NCBI GenBank assembly: GCA_016190505.1
Contig: JACPQM010000069.1
Location: forward strand, 1 to 64,000
Length of the DNA stretch: 64,000 nucleotides
Origin: Chloroflexota bacterium
GTDB taxonomy: Bacteria > Chloroflexota > Dehalococcoidia > JACPQK01
Reading direction: 5' to 3'
Shown: positions 33,549 through 43,544 of the stretch, piece after piece
Layout of the letters: every line of letters begins with the position of its first letter
How positions within the stretch are numbered: position 1 is the stretch's first letter
Translations under genes and position numbers: made by a program
Notes under the pieces: generated by a model
What the model was told of the DNA's origin: nothing
What the model saw: the letters and a program-made list of their open reading frames with translations, nothing else
Database searches by the model: none

Positions 33549-34367
33549 TCAGGACAGAGAGTAGCGCCCATCCCGGGCCACCACCTTGCCCTCCTGTTCG
33601 AGCTTCGCTAGATGAGAACCGAGCTGGCCCCGGGCCATGTCCACCAGCCGCGGCTCCAGCTCAGGGTAGACCTCCGGCAGCAAGTCCTCCACAGTGGTCA
33701 CGCCCCGGCCCACCAGCGCCAGCACCTGCTGCTCTCGTGCCCGGCGGTGCTCGATGAGCTCTTGGAGCTTGCGCCGCGGCTGGTGGATGGGTGGGCCGTG
33801 AGCCGGAAGGACTATGCTGATGTCCAGGGTGAGGAGGCGCTCCAGGGAGGCGATGTGCTGGGCCATGTTGCCGCGGACGGGCTCGATGGCCGTGGTGCCC
33901 ACACCCAGCACCTGGTCCCCGGAAAAGAGGATGCCTCTCTCCTGGACCAGAACGCAAAGGTGCCCGGGGCTATGTCCGGGCATGTGCAAGAGCTTCAAGT
34001 GCAGGTTACCCAGGTCGAGGACGGGCTCGTCCTCTATCCACGTGTCGGCGGGTATGGGGGTCGAGTCATCCCGGGAAAGTCCCTTCTCGAGCACATGGGC
34101 CAGCACTTGCGCGCCCGTGGCCGAGCGCAGTGCCTCGGCGCCGGCCCTGTGGTCTGTGTGATGGTGCGTGATGATGATGAAGGCCGCCCGGGTCACCCCG
34201 AGGTCGGCCAGTTGCTGGCGGCGAACAGATAGGGCGGCCTCGTCCCCGTAGCCAGTGTCAACTATGGCTACCCGTTCCCCTTTGACCAAATACACGTTGG
34301 GGGGATAGGTGCCCATGAAAGCGCCGGTATCCACCGGGAGCGAATAAACGTCGGGGAGGACTTCCAC
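33549..34367 (-). CDS. MBL-fold metallo-hydrolase
   Basis: ITHHHTDHRAGAEAL; MPGHSPGHLCVLVQERGILFSGDQVLG. Confidence 0.92.
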   Translation of the reverse strand: MEVLPDVYSLPVDTGAFMGTYPPNVYLVKGERVAIVDTGYGDEAALSVRRQQLADLGVTRAAFIIITHHHTDHRAGAEALRSATGAQVLAHVLEKGLSRDDSTPIPADTWIEDEPVLDLGNLHLKLLHMPGHSPGHLCVLVQERGILFSGDQVLGVGTTAIEPVRGNMAQHIASLERLLTLDISIVLPAHGPPIHQPRRKLQELIEHRRAREQQVLALVGRGVTTVEDLLPEVYPELEPRLVDMARGQLGSHLAKLEQEGKVVARDGRYSLS

Positions 34368-34410
34368 TGTTGGGTATGGTATCAGCCGCCCCCAGATGCG
34401 TCAAGGCGGG

Positions 34411-34490
34411 CTTCGGGCTACAGGCTACAGGCTGCGGGCTAGGGGCAACACGCTGTGGGCTCCGGGCAACAGGCTACGGGCTACGGGGGC
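34411..34490. repeat. Degenerate GGCTACAGG-type short repeats
   Basis: cttcgggctacaggctacaggctgcgggctaggggcaacacgctgtgggctccgggcaacaggctacgggctacggggg. Confidence 0.65.
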
Positions 34491-34694
34491 ACCACTACCG
34501 CCACACCCCTAAGGGCGGGGTCAGAAGAACCGGCGTGTGGCCACCGGGACCGGTGGCTAGCCGTTGACTTCGTCTGAGTGCTCCTGTGTTCTATCAGTGG
34601 ACCATGAGAGCCTCAGCGGCTCAAGAGAGAAGCTATGTCCAAGGCGCACTTGTAGCCCGTAGCCGGAAGTCAGTCGCCTGAAGTCCACCCCGAG

Positions 34695-35252
34695 CTACCT
34701 ACCCGTAATGCCCCTTAGCGAGGCGGACGGCGCTTCCAGGTCCACCTTCAGCGCCACCAGGACCCGGGCCACCATACCCCAATAGCCCACACACAGCGTG
34801 AGGTCCAGGACCGCCGGTTCGTCCAGGTGATGTCGCAACGCGGCGAACGTGTCGTCGGCCACCCGCACGCGTTCTGTCATTTCGCCCGTGTAGGCCAGCA
34901 CCGCCCGCTCCACGTCGTCGAAGGCCTTGGAGCGAGGCCAATAGACCAGGCTGTCAACCTGTTCCTGTTGCACCCCGGCCTCCAGGGCGATGGGCACATG
35001 CTGCCCCCACTCATAGCGGCTGTCCGTCAACTGCGCCACCCGCAGTATGGCCAGCTCCCGCAGTTTCGGTGGCAGCTTGGTGCTGGTAAGCAGCCGGTTC
35101 CCCAGCCGCATGAAGGCGCGCATGGCTGCCGGGTCATGCGCCAGCACCTTGTACAGGTTCAGCACTTTCGCCCCACCCGACTCCAGGCGCTGGTACAGGT
35201 CCTGGACTTCGGCGGGGGCCTGGTCCTTTTCCAAGTAGCTAATACGGGCCAT
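34695..35252 (-). CDS. Carboxymuconolactone decarboxylase family protein
   Basis: LPPKLRELAILRVAQLTDSRYEWGQHVPIALEAGV. Confidence 0.88.
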   Translation of the reverse strand: MARISYLEKDQAPAEVQDLYQRLESGGAKVLNLYKVLAHDPAAMRAFMRLGNRLLTSTKLPPKLRELAILRVAQLTDSRYEWGQHVPIALEAGVQQEQVDSLVYWPRSKAFDDVERAVLAYTGEMTERVRVADDTFAALRHHLDEPAVLDLTLCVGYWGMVARVLVALKVDLEAPSASLRGITGR

Positions 35253-35265
35253 TTCTCTCCTTCCA

Positions 35266-35979
35266 CTAGACAACCTTCAGCGCTTGCAGCACGCCAACCA
35301 CAGTGACCACGAAGTTGTAGAAGCTGTGCAGGGCGATGGCGGCCAGGAAAAAGGCCCAGTTGGAACGCCGGAACCCGCCGCTGCCCGTCAGGGGCGCCAG
35401 GACCTGCCGGTTGATGCCCAGCCCGAAAACGAAGCTGGCAGCGGCGTGCAAGGCGACTGGCACGGTGAAACGGAAGAGGAGCTGGGCCTGCGTGTGCTCT
35501 GGAAAATAGACAAACATGTACATCGTGCTCTCCACCAGGGCAAAGGCCACCCCTGAGATGGCGCAGAGCATGGCGGTGTACGCCCGGTTCTTGAGCGCCA
35601 GAGGCCATTTGATGAGCATGATGTACACGCCCACGGGTTTCATCATCTCTTCCGCCACTGGGCCCCACACGTAGGGCGCCAGAAGAAATGCGGGCAGCTC
35701 TGCCTGGATGGCTCCCACGATGCCGAAGAACCCGCCGCTGATAGCCAGCAATACCGCAAACAGCGTGGAAGGCCTGGGGAGGTCGCGCTCCAATGCAGGT
35801 GCGGCGGGTTGCGCCTCGATCGCTGGCGGCTGTGGGGAAACGGCTGGAGGGGCAGGCAGGACAGGCTCGGTGCCGTACAGCCTGGCCCCGCAACTCATGC
35901 AGAGCACCGCCCGCCTTTTGACGATGGCGCGGCAGCTCCAGCAGTATTGTTCGTCGGGGCCGGGCCTTGGTCCTGCCAA
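35266..35979 (-). CDS. PrsW-family intramembrane protease-like protein with N-terminal zinc ribbon
   Basis: YCWSCRAIVKRRAVLCMSCGARL; APYVWGPVAEEMMKPVGVY; HSFYNFVV. Confidence 0.7.
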   Translation of the reverse strand: MAGPRPGPDEQYCWSCRAIVKRRAVLCMSCGARLYGTEPVLPAPPAVSPQPPAIEAQPAAPALERDLPRPSTLFAVLLAISGGFFGIVGAIQAELPAFLLAPYVWGPVAEEMMKPVGVYIMLIKWPLALKNRAYTAMLCAISGVAFALVESTMYMFVYFPEHTQAQLLFRFTVPVALHAAASFVFGLGINRQVLAPLTGSGGFRRSNWAFFLAAIALHSFYNFVVTVVGVLQALKVV

Positions 35980-36022
35980 CCCAGCCCCCTAGTGCCAACG
36001 GGGGGAATCGGGAAGGGGCACG

Positions 36023-36550
36023 CTATTGGTTGTACTTCCGCAGTGGCATGCCCCTGGAGTCCTTCCAATTACCGCCGGCGATGATGATGATCCCTTCGAC
36101 GAACCCCCAAAGGCTGCCGATGCCCAGGGTGATGATGCTGACCACAATCTGCAAAATGCCGATGCCGATGTTGCCCAGATAGATGCGGTGGACCCCGATG
36201 CCACCCAGAAGTATGCCCAGGATGCCAGCGGTAAGCCGCGACTTGTCCGAAAACGTGGTGGCCGGTGCCGGGGGCGCGGCCGGTGGCCCCACCACCCTCA
36301 CACCGCATCTCATGCAGATCTCGGCGCGCCGCTTGATGATGGCGCCACAGCTTGAGCAGTATATCTCGTCCGGGCCAGGCGCGGTGGCCTCAGTGACCTG
36401 CGGAGCACCGGCCGGGGCACCGACTGCAGCGGGAGCCGGCACCACAGCCACCTTTACGCCGCACTTGGAACAGAACTCCGACTGCCGCTTGATGATGACG
36501 CCACAGTTCGAGCAGTAAACCTCATCCACGCCCGGTCTGACCACTGCCAT
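36023..36550 (-). CDS. TM2 domain protein with two zinc ribbons
   Basis: YCSNCGVIIKRQSEFCSKCGVK; YCSSCGAIIKRRAEICMRCGVR; LTAGILGILLGGIGVHRIYLGNIGIGILQI. Confidence 0.88.
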   Translation of the reverse strand: MAVVRPGVDEVYCSNCGVIIKRQSEFCSKCGVKVAVVPAPAAVGAPAGAPQVTEATAPGPDEIYCSSCGAIIKRRAEICMRCGVRVVGPPAAPPAPATTFSDKSRLTAGILGILLGGIGVHRIYLGNIGIGILQIVVSIITLGIGSLWGFVEGIIIIAGGNWKDSRGMPLRKYNQ

Positions 36551-36636
36551 GGCGCACCTCCTCGTCGCGCATTATAAGTGAACGTGTTGCCGTTGGGCAA
36601 CTTGACATACACCAGCCCTGCGCTATTATTCGGGCT

Positions 36637-37464
36637 GTGGCCCAATCAGGCAAGCGCGGTACCTTTGAACACCCGTTGGTAGACACTCACGCCCACCTGG
36701 ACGAAGTACAGGACGTAGGCGCCGCCCTGGAGAGGTCCCGCGCCGCCGGGGTGGCGGTCGTAGTCGCGGTAGGGTCAGACTTCGGTTCAAACCAGAAAGC
36801 GCTGGAGCTGGCACAGGAGTTCCCGCGCGGGGTCTACCCCGCCCTGGGACTGCATCCCGGTCAGATGGGGGAGATGGGGCGCGACGGCGTGCAACGCACG
36901 CTGGAGCAGATCGAGGCCAGCTTGCCGGGGGCAGTGGCCCTGGGCGAGGTAGGGCTGGACTACCACAAGCGGGTGCGGGCCAGCGCCGACAAGGAATGGC
37001 AGCAGGCCGTCCTGCGCCGGCTGCTGGAGCTTGCCCGGCGTCATGACAAGCCGGCACTGGTCCACAGCCGCTACGCCTGGGCCGATGCCCTGGCCCTGGC
37101 CCTCCAATCGGGCCTGGACAAGGCAGTATTCCACTGGTTCACCGGGCCGTCCTCCGTGCTTCGTGCCGTCATCGAAGCGGGGTACTACATCTCGGCCACG
37201 CCCGCCGTGGAGTACCATGAAGAGCACCGCCGGGCGGTGAGCCGGGTCCCCCTGGAGCGCCTGCTGCTGGAGACAGACTCGCCTGTGTCCTATGCCCAGG
37301 CCAATAGCCCCGAGCGCTACCAGGCGCAGCCCGCGGATGTGGCCCGGGTGCTGCGTGCGGTGGCAACCCTGCGCGGTCTACCCGAGGACGCAGTGGCCTG
37401 GGAGACCACCGCCAACGCCTGCCGTCTTTTCGGACTGCAACCACTGGGCTCGTCCCAGGGGTAG
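36637..37464 (+). CDS. TatD family hydrolase
   Basis: LVDTHAHLDEVQD; GLHPGQM; ALGEVGLDYHKR; LLLETDSP. Confidence 0.92.
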   Translation: MAQSGKRGTFEHPLVDTHAHLDEVQDVGAALERSRAAGVAVVVAVGSDFGSNQKALELAQEFPRGVYPALGLHPGQMGEMGRDGVQRTLEQIEASLPGAVALGEVGLDYHKRVRASADKEWQQAVLRRLLELARRHDKPALVHSRYAWADALALALQSGLDKAVFHWFTGPSSVLRAVIEAGYYISATPAVEYHEEHRRAVSRVPLERLLLETDSPVSYAQANSPERYQAQPADVARVLRAVATLRGLPEDAVAWETTANACRLFGLQPLGSSQG

Positions 37465-37486
37465 CCAGCACAGAAAGGAGACAACC

Positions 37487-38080
37487 ATGGAGGTCATGGA
37501 TGCCATCAAAGGGCGCCGGGCCATCCGCCGTTACCTTCCCGACCCGGTCAGTCCCGAGGCCCTGTCCATTCTGCTGGAGGCAGCCCGCTGGGCGCCCTCC
37601 TGGGGCAACAGCCAGTGCTGGCGCCTGTTGGTGGTCCGCGACCGGGGGGTCAAAGGCAGGCTGGCTGAGGCCATGGGCTCAACTGCCGGCAGGCGGGAGA
37701 ACCGTTCCGCCCAAGCGGTGCGGGAGGCGCCGGTGGTAATCGTTGGCTGCGCCCAATTGGGCTTGTCTGGCATGTTCCGGGGCGGCCAGCGCAAGGGCCA
37801 GGCCGCCACGGACAAGGGGCCTTACTGGTATATGTTCGACCTGGCGCTGGCCATGCAGAACCTTACCCTGGCTGCACACTCGCTGGGGCTGGGCACGGTC
37901 CACGTGGGTATGTTCGACTCGGCGCAGGTGGCCCAAGTTCTCAATGTGCCCGATGACGTGTCTGTGGTGGAGATCATGCCTTTAGGCTATCCCGCCGAGA
38001 ACCCCGAGACACGCCCCCGCCAACCGGTGGCGGAGTTCGTGTTCTACGACGGCTACGGCGAACCCCGATCCCAGTTATGA
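37487..38080 (+). CDS. Nitroreductase family protein
   Basis: MEVMDAIKGRRAIRRYLPDPVSPEALSILLEAARWAPSWGNSQCWRLLVV; AGAAAGGAG SD. Confidence 0.94.
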   Translation: MEVMDAIKGRRAIRRYLPDPVSPEALSILLEAARWAPSWGNSQCWRLLVVRDRGVKGRLAEAMGSTAGRRENRSAQAVREAPVVIVGCAQLGLSGMFRGGQRKGQAATDKGPYWYMFDLALAMQNLTLAAHSLGLGTVHVGMFDSAQVAQVLNVPDDVSVVEIMPLGYPAENPETRPRQPVAEFVFYDGYGEPRSQL

Positions 38081-38089
38081 CGGGGCGGT

Positions 38090-38614
38090 CTAGCCCCCGC
38101 CCAGACCCGCCACGCTGGCCAAAACTATAAGGAGCACAAGCTGGATAGCCCAGCCTATGCCGACCACGGCCACTGCCCGCCAGGTGCTGGTGTAGTCCAG
38201 GGCCTGGCGCACGGCGATAACCATAGCTACCAGCATCCAGATGGACGCGACGACGTTGACCACAGCGAACAGTGCGGGCACCAGGCCCAGGACGCGGATG
38301 ACCCCCGGGGAGCTGGAAAAGCCAATAGTGCGCAGCAACTGGCCATAGCTGGCTTCAGTATGCGGGCCAGGGAGGACCCGGGTGCCCAGGAAAAAAGTGA
38401 CAAAAGACCATATGAGCCACGTGACTAGCGCCCCGGCAGCGCCGATCACCAGTCCACCGGCACCTGCCCCCGTGATACTGGCGACGCCGGCGGCGACACT
38501 GGAGATGACCACGACAGCCAGCGCCTGGGGAGTGGCCCCAGCGTCGTGCTCCACCTCCTCATAAAGGCCCGGCTCCAGCCGGGCAGCCCTGAGCATACGC
38601 CCAAACATTGCCAC
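38090..38614 (-). CDS. Yip1-like membrane protein
   Basis: Multi-TM; VTWLIWSFVTFFLGTRVL...SYGQLLRTIGFSSSPGVIRVLG. Confidence 0.7.
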   Translation of the reverse strand: MAMFGRMLRAARLEPGLYEEVEHDAGATPQALAVVVISSVAAGVASITGAGAGGLVIGAAGALVTWLIWSFVTFFLGTRVLPGPHTEASYGQLLRTIGFSSSPGVIRVLGLVPALFAVVNVVASIWMLVAMVIAVRQALDYTSTWRAVAVVGIGWAIQLVLLIVLASVAGLGGG

Positions 38615-38634
38615 CTCCTACTATGAACTACCAC

Positions 38635-39570
38635 CTACCGCACGTTCACGTTGGCCACACCCACCTGGATGACGATTTCCAGGCGGTCCGTGGCCTGGTC
38701 GTAGTCCTGGGTCACATAGAACCCGCCCGCGGACGTGAAGCGGTCGAGGTCCACCTTCACCCGGCTCAGGCCGGAGTCCACGGCAACGCGCGCGGCCACC
38801 TTGGGGGGTACAATCAGGTCAATATCGGCAGCGCCCGCCTTGACCACGGCGCGGGCCGTCCCGGCAGGCTTGGGCAGGAACACGTTGGCCTTGCTCGCTC
38901 CCAGGTCCAGTTGCAGGTTGGAGATGCGGAGGTCAGTCAGGTCCAGGCGAGCGCTGCTGGCGCCGGCAGTCACCGCCAGGTCCATGGGCACCTCCGGCGC
39001 CAGCCGTAGCTCACCGTTGCTGTTGAAACCATTCCTGAACCAGGAGAAGCTGCCCTTCGTGCCCGACTCGATCCGCAGCTCTGCCGTGTTGTCGCGCGTT
39101 CGTAGCTCTCGTACCACCCGTTGTCCCCCACCACGCCCCTCGAACTCACCTTCAACCAGACGGTCCGTCCCAGCAGGGAGGCTGGTGATCGTCAGATCAC
39201 CAGCCCCGAAGTTCACATCAACCTTCGCCCTGGTAACGCCACTCAGGGGCTCCCAGAACGTCTCCGGCGTGGACCTTCCCAAAGGAATGGTGCCAGCCAG
39301 CGCAGCCACGCCGATGGCAGCGACGATGATCACTCCCATGGCGATGGCGGTGGCCATGGGCCGTGCCCTGCCCCATAGCAGATAGACGCCGGCCAGCACC
39401 AGCAGCACGGGCCACAACTGCATCAGGCTACTCCACCACCCCCAAGGCAACACGCCCAGCGTGTTAAGGAGGAACAGGACACCCAGCAGCACAAGTATCA
39501 CACCGCCCCACGGGAAACGCCCGCTGCCACCTCCAACTCCCCCAGCGCGCCCTCTTCTGCCTTTGCTCAT
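38635..39570 (-). CDS. Membrane protein with DUF5668/toast-rack-like C-terminal domain
   Basis: VILVLLGVLFLLNTLGVLPWGWWSSLMQLWPVLLVLAGVYLL; beta-rich C-terminus DVNFGAGDLTITSLPAG. Confidence 0.75.
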   Translation of the reverse strand: MSKGRRGRAGGVGGGSGRFPWGGVILVLLGVLFLLNTLGVLPWGWWSSLMQLWPVLLVLAGVYLLWGRARPMATAIAMGVIIVAAIGVAALAGTIPLGRSTPETFWEPLSGVTRAKVDVNFGAGDLTITSLPAGTDRLVEGEFEGRGGGQRVVRELRTRDNTAELRIESGTKGSFSWFRNGFNSNGELRLAPEVPMDLAVTAGASSARLDLTDLRISNLQLDLGASKANVFLPKPAGTARAVVKAGAADIDLIVPPKVAARVAVDSGLSRVKVDLDRFTSAGGFYVTQDYDQATDRLEIVIQVGVANVNVR

Positions 39571-39572
39571 AT

Positions 39573-40010
39573 CTACCTCGCGCCCCGGGCCCAGATTATG
39601 GCCAGCCCGACGCCGATCAAAGCGAGGGGCCACAACCGGCCCCAGCTCAGCCACCAGAACAGCCCGAAGTTGCCCATGAGGAATAGCAGTCCCACGATAA
39701 CCAGCACCACACCTACAAGGTAGCGGTGCCTGCCGCGCACGTCTGTGGCAACCTGGATGTCGAGTCCCCCCTCGCCTGGGGGAGGCTGCGCGGGTGGTGT
39801 CTCGACGCCCTGCTGGGTTTCCGGTTCTCTGGGAGTGGCCAGGGCCAGTACGAGATATGCGATTACCCCGATGCCGTTGGCGAAAACGAGGAGCACGAAG
39901 GCCACCCGGATGAAGGCGGGGTCCAGATCGAAGTAGTCCCCCAGACCACCACAGACCCCCCAAATCGCTTTATTGGTCCGGCTGCGGTAGAGCCTCTTCT
40001 TTGCGCTCAT
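39573..40010 (-). CDS. PspC domain protein
   Basis: KKRLYRSRTNKAIWGVCGGLGDYFDLDPAFIRVAFVLL. Confidence 0.93.
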   Translation of the reverse strand: MSAKKRLYRSRTNKAIWGVCGGLGDYFDLDPAFIRVAFVLLVFANGIGVIAYLVLALATPREPETQQGVETPPAQPPPGEGGLDIQVATDVRGRHRYLVGVVLVIVGLLFLMGNFGLFWWLSWGRLWPLALIGVGLAIIWARGAR

Positions 40011-40276
40011 GGCCTCCTCAAATACAGCCCCGCTTCAACGTTGGCCCCAGTCTAGCCCCAAAGGGGAGGCAGGTCAAGGCGCGCTCACGGGATGGGACAG
40101 AGGCGCCCCGTGCTGAGGCATCAGGGACATGTCGGGCCGCGTCCGGGGTGCCCCGCAAGCTCTTCAAGCCGAGGTTAACCGCCTCCATCGGGTCTCGCCA
40201 GTAGTGCTACGGCTCCGCTAAGAAGGGAAGGGACGAAAGTGCACATTTTGGGCAGATAACTGCCCTTTTGCTACCC

Positions 40277-40304
40277 TTGACTTTTTGTGGGAAAATGGTA
40301 TAAG
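40277..40304 (+). promoter_or_regulatory. Sigma70-type promoter for the tRNA-Lys/tRNA-Leu pair
   Basis: TTGACT - 16 nt - TATAAG, about 30 nt upstream of tRNA-Lys. Confidence 0.75.
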
Positions 40305-40335
40305 CTTGCTCAAACTTTGGGGAAGCCCGGTTGAA

Positions 40336-40408
40336 GGGCCGCTAGCTCAACTGGCAGAGCAGCTGACTCTTAATCAGCAGGTTGCAGGTTCGAGTCCTGT
40401 GCGGCTCA
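40336..40408 (+). tRNA. tRNA-Lys (anticodon CTT)
   Basis: GGGCCGCTAGCTCAACTGGCAGAGCAGCTGACTCTTAATCAGCAGGTTGCAGGTTCGAGTCCTGTGCGGCTCA. Confidence 0.95.
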
Positions 40409-40423
40409 TTTTTTGTACATGGA

Positions 40424-40505
40424 GGGGAAGTGTCGGAACTGGCAGACGAGCATGACTTAGGCTCATGTGCCGAAAGGCGTGGGGGTTCGAGTCCCCCCTT
40501 CCCCA
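40424..40505 (+). tRNA. tRNA-Leu (anticodon TAG)
   Basis: GGGGAAGTGTCGGAACTGGCAGACGAGCATGACTTAGGCTCATGTGCCGAAAGGCGTGGGGGTTCGAGTCCCCCCTTCCCCA; long variable arm. Confidence 0.93.
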
Positions 40506-40571
40506 CGTTTTCTCTTTGTCCGCCCTGTCCTTATTTAGGCTTAAGTCTCAGGGGTCATCACAGGCAGAGAG

Positions 40572-41573
40572 GTGAAATGGGTGACAACACTACTTCAGAT
40601 TAAGGACCTAAGGACCTTCTTCTACACCCCGGAGGGGGTGGTCCGGGCGGTGGACGGCATCTCTTACGATGTCAAGGAGGGGGAGACAGTCGGCATTGTG
40701 GGCGAGAGCGGTTGCGGCAAGAGCGTCAGCTCCCTCACCATGATGCGGCTTATTCCTCAGCCCCCTGGCAAAGTGCTCAGTGGGCAGGTCCTCTTCGAAG
40801 GGTCGGACCTGCTCAAGGTGGACGAGGAAGAGATCCGGCGCATCCGAGGGCACAAGATCGCCATGGTGTTCCAGGAGCCGATGACCTCCCTCAACCCCGT
40901 GCTGACCCTGGGGGACCAGTTGAGTGAGGCCATGGTGCTCCACCTGAACATGTCCAAGCAGGCGGCCTGGCAGCGCGCTGCGGAGCTGCTGGACATGGTG
41001 GGCATACCCGACGCGGGACGCCGGGTCCAGGACTATCCCCACCAGTTCAGCGGCGGCATGCGGCAGCGGGCCATGATCGCGATGGCGCTGAGCTGCAACC
41101 CCAAGCTTCTGATTGCAGACGAACCCACCACAGCCGTGGACGTCACCATCCAGGCCCAGCTTCTGGAGCTCATCGCCCGTTTGAGCAAGGAGTCCAAGAC
41201 GGCGGTCATTATCATCACCCACAACCTGGGTGTGGTGGCCCGCTACGCCGACTGGGTCAACGTGATGTACGCCGGGCGGATTATTGAGGCGGCCTCGGCG
41301 CGCGACGTGTACGGTGACCCCCAACACCCATACACGGTGGGCCTGTTGCTGTCGGTGCCCCGGCTGGACGAACCCCGCAAGGTCAAGCTTCTGCCCATCG
41401 AGGGATCGCCTCCAGACCTGGTGGCCCCGCCACCCGGCTGCTATTTCCATCCCAGGTGTCGCTTCCGTGTGGACGTATGCTTCAGAGAGTATCCCCCGCT
41501 GGAACTGGTCGCCAATAACCACTGGTCAGCTTGCTGGGTGGCAAAGGAGGCACCATGGAAGACCGCATCCTAG
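40572..41573 (+). CDS. Oligopeptide/dipeptide ABC transporter ATP-binding protein (DppD/OppD-like)
   Basis: [39 protein letters not shown]. Confidence 0.95.
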   Translation: MKWVTTLLQIKDLRTFFYTPEGVVRAVDGISYDVKEGETVGIVGESGCGKSVSSLTMMRLIPQPPGKVLSGQVLFEGSDLLKVDEEEIRRIRGHKIAMVFQEPMTSLNPVLTLGDQLSEAMVLHLNMSKQAAWQRAAELLDMVGIPDAGRRVQDYPHQFSGGMRQRAMIAMALSCNPKLLIADEPTTAVDVTIQAQLLELIARLSKESKTAVIIITHNLGVVARYADWVNVMYAGRIIEAASARDVYGDPQHPYTVGLLLSVPRLDEPRKVKLLPIEGSPPDLVAPPPGCYFHPRCRFRVDVCFREYPPLELVANNHWSACWVAKEAPWKTAS

Positions 41574-42535
41574 TAGACATAAAGGGCCTCAAAATGTACT
41601 TCCCGGTCACCTCCGGGATTGTCTGGCAGCACAAGGTTGCTGACGTCAAGGCCGTGGACGGGGTCAGCTTCTTTGTGCGACGGGGCGAGACTCTGGGCCT
41701 CGTGGGGGAGAGTGGCTCGGGCAAGACCACTACCGGCCGCTGCATTCTTCAGCTTTACCGCCCCACCGCAGGCCAGGTCTTTTTCGAGGGCAAGGACCTG
41801 TGCACCATGAAGTCGGGGGAGCTGCGGCACATGCGGCGGAAGATGCAGATCATCTTCCAGGACCCGTACTCTTCTTTGAACCCACGCATGAGCTGTGGGG
41901 CCATCGTGGGAGAACCTATCAAGATCCATAAGCTGGCCAAGACCAATACTGAGTACCGGGACAGGGTGAAGGAACTCCTGGAGACTGTAGGCCTGAACGC
42001 CTACATGGCGGACCGCTACCCCCACGAGTTTAGCGGAGGCCAGCGCCAGCGTATTGGCGTGGCCCGGGCACTGGCGGGCGACCCCGATTTCATCGTGTGC
42101 GACGAGCCTGTGTCCGCTCTGGACGTGTCAATCCAGGCCCAGATCATAAACTTGCTGGAAGAGCTCCAGGCCAAGTTCCACCTGACTTACCTGTTCATTG
42201 CCCACGACCTGGCGGTGGTGCGCCACATCAGCAACCGCGTGGCGGTGATGTATCTGGGCAAGCTCCACGAAGTTGCTGACCGGGACGAGATCTATGCTCG
42301 TCCGTTGCACCCATATACCAAGGCCCTGATCTCGGCGGCGCCTATCCCCGACCCCAAGGTCGAGGCCACTCGAGAGCGCATCATACTGGTGGGTGACATC
42401 CCGAGCCCATTGCGGCCGCCTCCGGCCTGCAACTTCCACACCCGCTGTCCCATCGCCATCCAGGTCTGCCGGGAGAAGGAGCCGCCGCTCGAGCAGAAGG
42501 CCACCGACCATTGGGTGGCCTGCTGGCGGGCATAG
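41555..42535 (+). CDS. Oligopeptide/dipeptide ABC transporter ATP-binding protein (DppF/OppF-like)
   Basis: [41 protein letters not shown]. Confidence 0.95.
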   Translation: MEDRILVDIKGLKMYFPVTSGIVWQHKVADVKAVDGVSFFVRRGETLGLVGESGSGKTTTGRCILQLYRPTAGQVFFEGKDLCTMKSGELRHMRRKMQIIFQDPYSSLNPRMSCGAIVGEPIKIHKLAKTNTEYRDRVKELLETVGLNAYMADRYPHEFSGGQRQRIGVARALAGDPDFIVCDEPVSALDVSIQAQIINLLEELQAKFHLTYLFIAHDLAVVRHISNRVAVMYLGKLHEVADRDEIYARPLHPYTKALISAAPIPDPKVEATRERIILVGDIPSPLRPPPACNFHTRCPIAIQVCREKEPPLEQKATDHWVACWRA

Positions 42536-42576
42536 TAGGGGCAAGGCGGCGCCTTGCCCTTGCCAAGGTGAATTCA

Positions 42577-42616
42577 CCCCCTATAGTCCCCCTTGCCAAG
42601 GGGGACTATAGGGGGT
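42577..42616. repeat. Near-perfect palindrome (family 2 copy B) between convergent genes; possible bidirectional terminator
   Basis: accccctatagtcccccttgccaaggggactatagggggt. Confidence 0.82.
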
Positions 42617-43371
42617 TAGTGCATGAACATGCCGCCGGAGACGCAGAGACACTGGCCGGTCACGCTCTGGTTCTCGTCGGAGACCAGCCACAGGGTGGCG
42701 GTGGCAATGTCCTGGGGTGTCTGGGCGCGCTTCAGAGGCACGCTCTCTTCCAGCTTCTTAAGGGCTTCTGCGGGGTATATGCGGGCCAGGAAGGGATTGG
42801 GTACGAAACCCGGCGCCACTGCGTTGACCAGGATGTCGTACTTGGCTACCTCGTTGGCCACACCACGGGTGAAGCCCAGGATGCCAGCCTTGGCAGCCGA
42901 GTAGTGAGTACCCCCCTCCTCCTCGGGGGCGAGGCCAGCCACCGAAGAGATGCTCACGATACGGCCACTGCGCTGCTTGATCATGCCCGGCAGCACTGCT
43001 CGTGTGCACATGAAGGTGCCCTTCAGGTTGACGTTTATCACCAGGTCCCAGGTCTCGTCATCCATCTCCCATACCGGGGCCAGCTTGTTGATTCCCGCAT
43101 TGTTCACCAGGATGTCAATGCGGCCGAACCTGGCGATGACCTGCTTCACCATGTCATCCACCTGCTGATGGTTGGTGACGTCAACCTGGAGGCCCAGGGC
43201 TTCCCGCCCCGTGGTCTTGCTAATGTCCCCGGCCACCTCGATGCAGCGACGCGGGTGCACGTCGGTCACCACCACATTGGCGCCCTCCTGGGCCAAAGTG
43301 CGAGCGATCGCCTGGCCAATGCCGGCCCCAGCGGCCGCGGTCACAATGGCTACCCTGTCTTTGACGCGCAT
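42616..43371 (-). CDS. SDR family oxidoreductase (FabG-like)
   Basis: VAIVTAAAGAGIGQAIA; ILVNNAGINK; YSAAKAGILGFTRGVANE. Confidence 0.93.
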   Translation of the reverse strand: MRVKDRVAIVTAAAGAGIGQAIARTLAQEGANVVVTDVHPRRCIEVAGDISKTTGREALGLQVDVTNHQQVDDMVKQVIARFGRIDILVNNAGINKLAPVWEMDDETWDLVINVNLKGTFMCTRAVLPGMIKQRSGRIVSISSVAGLAPEEEGGTHYSAAKAGILGFTRGVANEVAKYDILVNAVAPGFVPNPFLARIYPAEALKKLEESVPLKRAQTPQDIATATLWLVSDENQSVTGQCLCVSGGMFMH

Positions 43372-43544
43372 TTATGCCTCCTCCTGGCGCTAGAATATTG
43401 CTCCCCCAGTCATGGAAACCATTGCTAATGTAATGGGGGCTGTCGCGCCAGTCAAGGTGCATCGCCCTCGACACCTTTGGGGCTCTGCCATATAATCTGA
43501 GACGAGTCTGGCTGGCCTTGCCAGGCCTGGAGAGCTGAGCAGTC

